From: a virus
Virus record (IMG/VR): IMGVR_UViG_3300028769_000017
Location: 1 to 42,743 of that record
DNA length: 42,743 bases
Direction: 5' to 3' (one strand)
In this document: positions 37,738-42,743 of the stretch, in pieces
Layout of the letters: each line of letters begins with the position of its first letter
How positions within the stretch are numbered: position 1 is the first letter of the stretch
Notes under the pieces: model-generated
Told to the model about the DNA's origin: nothing
The model's input: the letters and a program-made list of their open reading frames with translations, nothing else
Database searches by the model: none
Translations under genes and position numbers: made by a program

Positions 37738-40278
37738 TCAATACCACGGCGGCACCTCATCATCTGTAACCGGGGCTTGCGCAGGCACCGCCCCGGGCTT
37801 CTGAGCCGGTTTCTCGACCTCCAGGCTACGCAGGTAGCCGCGTGGTCTGGCGTTGCCCTCAGACCAACGGTGAGTCTCAAAACCCAGCATCTTCATCGCG
37901 TTGCCCACGCTGCGCTGCATAGTCCCCGCCCGGTCTACTTTGCCAATGTCAAGTTTTAGGGCATTGGTCAGCAGCTCATGCGTGCTAAAGAAAGTGCGTT
38001 CATGGTTTTCCAGCAGACGACCACCTTGCAGGGTGCCGTCAAAACCCTCCACCATCTGTTTGCTGTGCACATACCTTGACAGTGCGTCATGCCACACGTC
38101 CACAAACTTCCACTTATCCTGCTCAGGGAAGAAAAGCCGCGTTTCCTCATCCTTGGTCGGGTAGCGCCGGGCACCAGCCTTGTAAAGGTGCACCGCCTCG
38201 GCCAGCAGCTGCGAGCGCTGTGCCATCATCCTGGACACTTCGATATCAGCGCAGTGCACCACCCAAAAGCGCCGGTCACCCGTGGCATCACGAAGAAACT
38301 CACCCTGGTTGGTGTCACCCGTCAGCACGCAGTTGCGCGGGAAGGCCTGGAAGCCCTTGGCATACGGCGGCCTGAACCGGTCGGTTCTCTCCGTAATAAA
38401 CCCTTTGATGGCGGTTGACTCCGAGCGGCTCAGCGAGTCCAACTCGTTAAAGTTGAAAATCAATCGCCCCTGCAGCGCTTGCAGCGCATCCTTGTCGCCA
38501 ATGCGGAACGACCCCGCACCGTAGAAGTCACCGCCCAGCACCTGCAGCACACTGGACTTGCCCAAGCCCTGCGCCCCCTGCAGCACCAGCATGTAATCCA
38601 TCTGGCACCCAGGCTCAAACACACGGGCCACCATGCTGAGCAAAAAGAACTCACTCACCAGCTGCACATACGGCGTTTCAGCCGCGCCCAGGCAATCAGA
38701 CATCCAGTGTGGCAAACGGCGAATGCCGTCCCACACGTGTGACTCAAAGTCCTCTTTGACCGGGTTGTAGGCGTTGTCGTGTGCAGACATCAGCACAGCC
38801 TGCTCGATGGTGACCGGGTTGCCCACAATCAGCCCATGGCGGCTGGCCACGTATTCAGCCAGGCGGATGTCGTCCAGCACTTCTTTCCACTGGCCGGGCT
38901 TGCCACCCCACGGCGGCACACGCACCTTGTCGATCTGCTGGCTGAATTCGTTGTACCGCACCAGCTCGCGCAGGGCCGGGTCGTTTAAGAGGGCAAAGTA
39001 CACGTTTTCACGAATGCCCTTGATCTCAAACTTGTCAGTCAGGTACGGAAAATTCAGGCGCGGCGAGCCATCGTCTGCCCCACCACCGCCGCCATTTCCC
39101 CCATCTCTGCCGGGAGGCTTGGGGGTCGATTTTTTTTCTGCCTTCGGTTCTGGCTCGGCCATCAGCTGCGCACGCGCCACCGCAATGCCCTCGGCCACGT
39201 GCAAGTCATTAAAGTCGGTCAGATCCTCGGCACGGCCTTCAAACTTTGGCAGCACCACATGGCACCCATACCGCTTGGCCGCTGCAAAGGCCTTGGCCCT
39301 GCCCGCGTTCTCGATCTTGAGCATGGCGGTGGTGCCATCCACCGTGATGGAGCCTTCGATGTGATACACATCACATTTGTCCTTGGCCCAGCGTGCTTTC
39401 AGGTCCACCACCTTGCCGTCGGGCAGCTCCCAGTGCATGTCTCGCAGCCCGCCAGCGCTCTTGGCAAAGTCAGCCTGCTTGACGCCCACACCATGGTCCT
39501 GCAGCCGCTCACACAGGCGGCGCACCAGGTGGCGGTCATCGTCGGCAAAGATCACAAAGCGCTTGTCTGGGTACAGCTTGCGCCAGGCGGCGATCACAGG
39601 CATCAGGTTGCCTGCGTCAAAGCAGGTGACCACCGGCCAGGCCGTGGCCATGTGCCCACTGGCGCAGGTGGCATAACCCTCGCCGAATCCAATGGGGAAC
39701 TCGTCGGCCAGCTCACCGAGCAGGTGGAAGTGCCCCTCTTTCACAGTGCCAGTGCCAAACACCTTGCCACCGTCTTTGCTGATCCACTGCAGCCCGTGCA
39801 GGTTACCAGCCAGGTCCACCACCGGCACCACCACCGAGCCAAAAGCAAAACGCACACCATAGGCGCCCACCTGCTTGCGCTGCAGGTACTCACTGGCGCC
39901 CTCTTCCCGGGCGCGGGCCCACAGCTTGCTTGCCTTGTCTACAGCAGCGGCGGCAGTAGCGCGGCGCTCTTCGTCGGCCTCTTTCTCGATAGCCTTTTTG
40001 CGCTCTAGCCAGGCGGTCTTTTCAGCGGGCGACCACTCTATCTGGGTCGGCTCAACCGTCCAATACTCGTCGCGGATGCCGTAAATGCCCACCACAAACT
40101 TTGTGCCAGACTTGGGCGACGTCCACTCATGCAGCACCGCCCAAGCGTTCTTTTTCTTGGGCTTGCGGGCATCGCCTGCCCAGGTGATCTTTTTACCCGT
40201 CGTCTCCAGACCCTTGGGAGGGGGAACAATGTCCCGCTCGCGCATCTGGTTCTCGACATCTTCAATGGATAGTGCCAA
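37738..40278 (-). CDS. Toprim primase / VirE-type helicase replication protein
   Basis: The 846-residue protein combines a Toprim primase region (about residues 185-265, FGEGYATCASGHMATAWPVV to RFVIFADDD) with a VirE-like SF3-type helicase domain (about 430-700). Walker A GAQGLGKSS is near residue 570, and NELDSLSRSE is the likely Walker B region. A Gly/Lys/Pro-rich hinge joins them. It starts at TTG 40278, the first possible start in the frame, after a G-rich stretch; ATG 40245 is an alternative. It probably initiates phage replication at the nearby iterons. Confidence 0.88.
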   Translation of the reverse strand: MALSIEDVENQMRERDIVPPPKGLETTGKKITWAGDARKPKKKNAWAVLHEWTSPKSGTKFVVGIYGIRDEYWTVEPTQIEWSPAEKTAWLERKKAIEKEADEERRATAAAAVDKASKLWARAREEGASEYLQRKQVGAYGVRFAFGSVVVPVVDLAGNLHGLQWISKDGGKVFGTGTVKEGHFHLLGELADEFPIGFGEGYATCASGHMATAWPVVTCFDAGNLMPVIAAWRKLYPDKRFVIFADDDRHLVRRLCERLQDHGVGVKQADFAKSAGGLRDMHWELPDGKVVDLKARWAKDKCDVYHIEGSITVDGTTAMLKIENAGRAKAFAAAKRYGCHVVLPKFEGRAEDLTDFNDLHVAEGIAVARAQLMAEPEPKAEKKSTPKPPGRDGGNGGGGGADDGSPRLNFPYLTDKFEIKGIRENVYFALLNDPALRELVRYNEFSQQIDKVRVPPWGGKPGQWKEVLDDIRLAEYVASRHGLIVGNPVTIEQAVLMSAHDNAYNPVKEDFESHVWDGIRRLPHWMSDCLGAAETPYVQLVSEFFLLSMVARVFEPGCQMDYMLVLQGAQGLGKSSVLQVLGGDFYGAGSFRIGDKDALQALQGRLIFNFNELDSLSRSESTAIKGFITERTDRFRPPYAKGFQAFPRNCVLTGDTNQGEFLRDATGDRRFWVVHCADIEVSRMMAQRSQLLAEAVHLYKAGARRYPTKDEETRLFFPEQDKWKFVDVWHDALSRYVHSKQMVEGFDGTLQGGRLLENHERTFFSTHELLTNALKLDIGKVDRAGTMQRSVGNAMKMLGFETHRWSEGNARPRGYLRSLEVEKPAQKPGAVPAQAPVTDDEVPPWY

Positions 40279-40309
40279 GCCGCCCCCGAGGAATCAAATT
40301 CATGTTGGT

Positions 40310-40612
40310 CTACCCACCCCAGGCCTGCAGGCACTGGCCCAGCAGCACTGGACCCGGCTGGATCAATGGCGCGGACGGATCCGCAGGGGCATACAGCGCC
40401 ACAGGGCGGTTTCGGTAGTCCACACGCCGCTCGCCCACAATTTCCAGACGACCACGGCGTTTAAGATTGGGCACGTGCTGGCGGGCAGCATCACGGCCCA
40501 CACAGGCCTTGGCCGCAATCTCGGCCAGGGAGGCACCACCGGCCTCAGACTCAGCGGCCAATAGCCGGGCGGCACGAATCAGCGCCTGGTTGACGTCACC
40601 AGCGGGCCTCAT
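40310..40612 (-). CDS. Small winged-helix protein
   Basis: The 100-residue protein has a helix-turn-helix (GASLAEIAAKACVGRDAARQ, HVPNLKRRGRL) and a beta wing (EIVGERRVDYRNRPVALYAP). It lies between the YmfL-like gene and the primase-helicase, the position of replication accessory or O-like proteins in many phages. It overlaps the upstream gene by ATGA. The exact role is not established. Confidence 0.75.
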   Translation of the reverse strand: MRPAGDVNQALIRAARLLAAESEAGGASLAEIAAKACVGRDAARQHVPNLKRRGRLEIVGERRVDYRNRPVALYAPADPSAPLIQPGPVLLGQCLQAWGG

Positions 40613-41070
40613 TCGTGGTCACCTGCAGGGTCTGGGTGTTTGCAAAACACCTCAAATGCCAGGGCCAGCAACTCAATCGTTTTACGGTTGATGTTTTGGC
40701 CCAGCACCTCCAGCTTGTGACGCTCGCCCTTGTTGATGTCATCGTTTTTGACAGCGTCTTCAAACGTCTCACACAGGTGGCCAATCTCGACATACAAGCC
40801 GTTGAACTTGCCCCGCAGATCCTCGTTGCACACCGTGCCGCACTTGGGCATCTGCACAAAGCAGCCACCGGCCTGCATCGCCACCGCCTCGGCCCACAGC
40901 GTGGTGCCAGACACCACCTGCATCTGCTGCGCCAGGTCCACAGACACCGTCTGCCCCTTGCGCTCGTAGATGCGGTTTTCAAGCGCCTGCCGGGTCATAC
41001 CCAGCGCTGCGGCCATCACTTCCCAACTACCAGGGGTGGCTTTGATCATTGCTACATAAACGCTACGCAT
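40609..41070 (-). CDS. YmfL-like regulatory protein
   Basis: The 153-residue protein starts at ATG 41070, with AAAGG upstream. It has a helix-turn-helix (SWEVMAAALGMTRQALENRI) followed by YERKGQTVSVDLAQQMQVVS and SGTTLWAEAVAMQAGG, the pattern of YmfL-type prophage regulators, which resemble CII in position. It is the first gene of the leftward replication operon and may control the lysis-lysogeny choice. Confidence 0.82.
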   Translation of the reverse strand: MRSVYVAMIKATPGSWEVMAAALGMTRQALENRIYERKGQTVSVDLAQQMQVVSGTTLWAEAVAMQAGGCFVQMPKCGTVCNEDLRGKFNGLYVEIGHLCETFEDAVKNDDINKGERHKLEVLGQNINRKTIELLALAFEVFCKHPDPAGDHE

Positions 41071-41335
41071 AGCCACAACCTTTCATAAAACGTGGTGGTT
41101 TGCAGACCCACCTTGCGTGGGCACACTGCAGGCATGTGCCAAATAAAAACCACCCACCGCCCCAACACGCCAGGCAGCGCGCACCTGCCCGCGCGCGCTA
41201 CTGATGACAAGGGAAAAATCACCACGACAGACGTGCCGGGTTGGGATGCGGTGGGTGCAAAAAAGGCGAGCGCCCCGACCGTTGGACAATGGCGTTCTCA
41301 CACAACCAAAGCCGCTGAAAGGAGCGCTCAAAACC
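41071..41335. promoter_or_regulatory. Divergent intergenic region between YmfL-like gene and the 41336 gene
   Basis: These 265 bases hold no supported gene. GGTGGTTT (41093-41100) is inversely repeated as AAACCACC (41147-41154). Inside lies the hairpin CCCAC-CTTGC-GTGGG (41107-41121). The region must contain promoters for both flanking genes. I could not place -35 and -10 boxes with confidence. Confidence 0.5.
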
Positions 41336-41674
41336 ATGAAACGTGTACTGGTACTGATCCACTTCACCGCCAAGCAGGAAGGCCAAGCATTGATCGACGC
41401 TGGCACTGCAGCACTTGCTGCAGCTCGCGCCAATCTCCGGGAAATGGCAGTGTTCTTAAACTCCAACATCTGCTTCGGTATCGTCGGAAAAACCAACCAA
41501 GAGGTCAGCGACCTGCACAAAGCACTGTGCAAGGCCATAAGCCCCAAAGTGGGCGACAACATCAGCGTGCTGGAGCTGGACCTGAACATCATTTCGAACC
41601 ATCCAGGTCTGACGGAGTGGCAATCCACAACGGTGATATCTGCGGACCGCGAAAGATCAAAGAGACAGAAATAG
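41336..41674 (+). CDS. Small hypothetical protein
   Basis: The 112-residue protein starts at ATG 41336, with a distant AAAGGAG; upstream in-frame extension is GC-rich and not protein-like. It contains RVLVLIHFTAKQEGQALIDA, then AAARANLREMAVFLNSNICF and a beta segment DNISVLELDLNIIS. The strand-helix alternation suggests a small alpha/beta domain. No family is recognised. The end overlaps the convergent frame at 41589. Confidence 0.55.
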   Translation: MKRVLVLIHFTAKQEGQALIDAGTAALAAARANLREMAVFLNSNICFGIVGKTNQEVSDLHKALCKAISPKVGDNISVLELDLNIISNHPGLTEWQSTTVISADRERSKRQK

Positions 41675-41825
41675 GCTGCGCGTCGTATTCCTCAAATATC
41701 TGCTTCAGCTGTGCGGTTGAAACCCGCGACTGCATGTTGCCAATCCAGTTGAAGGGCGGGCAAAACACCAGCCACGCCAAAAAGCGGGCCGTGCGAGATG
41801 TGTACTGGATGACAGGCTCAGACAT
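41589..41825 (-). CDS. Small hypothetical protein, possible
   Basis: The 78-residue frame starts at ATG 41825 with a weak ribosome-binding site. It has a hydrophobic stretch (TARFLAWLVFCPPFNWIG) that could be a membrane segment, then RVSTAQLKQIFEEYDAQPIS. It overlaps the forward gene by 86 bases. It may follow the Cro-like operon leftward. Weakly supported. Confidence 0.4.
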   Translation of the reverse strand: MSEPVIQYTSRTARFLAWLVFCPPFNWIGNMQSRVSTAQLKQIFEEYDAQPISVSLIFRGPQISPLWIATPSDLDGSK

Positions 41826-41911
41826 ATCGCACCCCACAATGGAAAAGGCGAGCAGCCCGCTTGAATACACTGATGGCTCTCACACACATCAACTTCATCA
41901 AGGGGCCACTC

Positions 41912-42208
41912 ATGAAAGCAGAGAATCCGTTCGACACCAAGATCACCGTGCAAAAAGGCATGGCCAGCTCAATGCGCGACGCCGCCATAGAACTGACAGA
42001 CACGCTGGATTTGTGCTGGGCAGCAGCCCAAGCGGTGTTCGAGAGAAAAGCGGTGCCGGAACACGCGCTGGCGTTGTTGCCAATGTTCATGGCGCGGGCA
42101 GACGCGAAACGTCTAGAACAACTGGCCGACTTTCAAAAGAGTGTGGCCGCCGCATCCGGACCAGCCGCAAAGTCGAAACGTCCACGCCGCAATCCAAAGG
42201 CAAGCTGA
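41912..42208 (+). CDS. Small helical hypothetical protein
   Basis: The 98-residue protein starts at ATG 41912 behind AAGGGG; upstream starts lack such a site. It has a helical centre (MRDAAIELTDTLDLCWAAAQ, HALALLPMFMARADAKRLEQ) and a basic, Lys/Arg-rich C-terminus that could bind nucleic acid. It converges on and overlaps the frame at 42087-42311 by 122 bases. No family is recognised. Confidence 0.5.
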   Translation: MKAENPFDTKITVQKGMASSMRDAAIELTDTLDLCWAAAQAVFERKAVPEHALALLPMFMARADAKRLEQLADFQKSVAAASGPAAKSKRPRRNPKAS

Positions 42209-42311
42209 CCTCAGCTGCCAAAACATCCTCTTTGCTGGGGTTCAAACTGGCATCCAGCATGGGGATGCGTTGCAGGGGCAATAGACCGGCTACAAAAGCT
42301 TTAGCATCCAT
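42087..42311 (-). CDS. Small protein downstream of the Cro-like gene
   Basis: The 74-residue product starts at ATG 42311, one base after the Cro-like stop, with GGGGGTG upstream. It contains AFVAGLLPLQRIPMLDASLN and a C-terminal basic part. The close link with the Cro-like gene supports translation; the overlap with the convergent forward gene is a caution. No function can be inferred. Confidence 0.5.
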   Translation of the reverse strand: MDAKAFVAGLLPLQRIPMLDASLNPSKEDVLAAEVSLPLDCGVDVSTLRLVRMRRPHSFESRPVVLDVSRLPAP

Positions 42312-42312
42312 T

Positions 42313-42528
42313 TCACACCCCCTGCGCTGCGGTTTGGGTAGCGCCCTGCCCGTGATTGGCTTGGGCTTGGGCCGTTTCTGGCGCATATTTCAAGCGCAGT
42401 ACCTGCGCCCAAGGCTTCGGAAGGCCTCGCGCGCGCCAGTTGCTGACGACGTTTTGACGAATGTCAAGGGCATCGGCCAGCTTGCCAACGCCACCTTCGG
42501 CTTGAATAGCGGTTTGAAGTATGTCCAT
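42313..42528 (-). CDS. Cro-like HTH regulator
   Basis: The 71-residue protein has a helix-turn-helix of the YdaS/Cro type (AEGGVGKLADALDIRQNVVS, NWRARGLPKPWAQVL) and an Ala/Gln-rich tail. It is divergent from the repressor gene starting at 42602, with two operators in the 73-base gap. This is the usual genetic switch layout. It would turn down the repressor after infection. Confidence 0.82.
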   Translation of the reverse strand: MDILQTAIQAEGGVGKLADALDIRQNVVSNWRARGLPKPWAQVLRLKYAPETAQAQANHGQGATQTAAQGV

Positions 42529-42539
42529 AACATCACTAT

Positions 42540-42576
42540 ATCACTTTAGTGTTGTTATACAAACCACCAAAGTGAT
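42540..42576. promoter_or_regulatory. Repressor/Cro operator pair of the immunity switch
   Basis: ATCACTTTAGTGTT (42540-42553) is identical to the operator at 1052-1065. It faces ACCACCAAAGTGAT (42563-42576), which matches the inverse arm at 12 of 14 bases, across a 9-base gap. The neighbouring promoters could not be placed firmly. Confidence 0.8.
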
Positions 42577-42601
42577 TCACGACTGTGATGTACTCAAACA
42601 G

Positions 42602-42743
42602 ATGGATGAAACGCAAGGCCAGCGCCTCAAACGATTGCGGAAAGCGAAAAACCTGACTCAAAAGGAGCTGGGAAAGTTTGGTGGACTGGGCCAAACAGCG
42701 ATAGCAAACATCGAGTCAGATACACGGGGATACGGGGCGGGCA
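42602..42743 (+). CDS. CI-like XRE repressor, N-terminal portion (continues at base 1)
   Basis: ATG 42602 starts MDETQGQRLKRLRKAKNLTQ, continuing KELGKFGGLGQTAIANIESD, the DNA-binding half of the repressor whose C-terminus ends at 396. The coding frame runs off the end of the window and is identical to bases 2-127. No strong ribosome-binding site is visible, so the transcript may be leaderless or near-leaderless, as for some phage repressors. Confidence 0.85.
   Translation, partial: MDETQGQRLKRLRKAKNLTQKELGKFGGLGQTAIANIESDTRGYGAG
42618..42743. repeat. Terminal direct repeat, right copy (circular overlap)
   Basis: Identical to bases 2-127 over 126 bases. Removing one copy gives a circle of about 42.6 kb. 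Confidence 0.9.

Noticed and set aside
39199-40008. Forward frame of about 270 codons opposite the primase-helicase
   Set aside because: His/Gln/Val-rich shadow of a well-supported Toprim/VirE gene.
1-42743. CRISPR arrays, tRNA genes, rRNA or insertion sequences
   Set aside because: I saw no regularly spaced repeat arrays, no cloverleaf-like sequences and no transposase-like frames. The only direct repeats found are the VR/TR set, the short tandem repeat, the iterons and the terminal overlap. A tRNA search program would be needed to exclude a degenerate tRNA.

Overview
The window is the genome of a temperate, tailed siphophage (or an excised, circularised prophage). It probably infects a GC-rich betaproteobacterium of the Burkholderiales, perhaps Comamonadaceae. 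That host guess rests on the GC-rich coding style and on protein families I associate with this group, not on a search. Bases 2-127 are repeated exactly at 42618-42743, so the contig reads as a closed circle. One repressor gene is split over the junction: its start is at 42602 and its end at 396.

Layout. (1) Immunity region, about 42087-1135 across the junction. A CI-like XRE repressor (+) diverges from a Cro-like HTH gene (-). Near-identical paired operators containing CACTTTAGTG lie between these two genes and again at 1052-1089. (2) A long rightward operon, 1136-11726, built almost entirely of ATGA-type overlaps: small unknown and membrane proteins, a complete diversity-generating retroelement (DGR) at 3388-6026, a large ParB-like protein carrying an H-NS-type DNA-binding segment, a winged-helix protein, an HD phosphohydrolase, an HNH nuclease and small conserved phage proteins. 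It ends at a terminator at 11747-11772. (3) A large serine integrase (11862-13487), so lysogeny is probably by site-specific recombination. (4) A short leftward accessory operon (15246-13632) of DNA-binding and unknown proteins, with a palindromic operator at its promoter. (5) A leftward lysis and structural block (about 36296-15390). In transcription order it holds a GPZ-like protein, terminase small and large subunits, gpW-like connector, portal, a fused protease-capsid protein, a DUF2190 decoration protein, head-tail joining, tail terminator, tail tube, tail chaperones with a likely -1 frameshift, tape measure, DUF2460, DUF2163, NlpC/P60, tail hub, tail fibre, holins, GH19 endolysin and Rz/Rz1 spanins. 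(6) A leftward replication and regulation block (41070-36699): YmfL-like regulator, winged-helix protein, Toprim/VirE-type primase-helicase, and a candidate late regulator. An iteron-rich non-coding region at 37357-37737 looks like the replication origin.

The most striking system is the DGR. It has two C-type-lectin-like target genes, each ending in a variable repeat (VR1 3670-3756, VR2 4170-4256), an Avd-like helical accessory protein, one template repeat (TR 4841-4927) and a DGR-class reverse transcriptase. VR1 differs from the TR at 13 of its 25 adenine positions and at none of the other 62 positions, which is the signature of adenine-specific mutagenic retrohoming. The targets sit outside the tail module, so their role is open. 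They may be receptor-binding accessories or proteins displayed by the lysogen.
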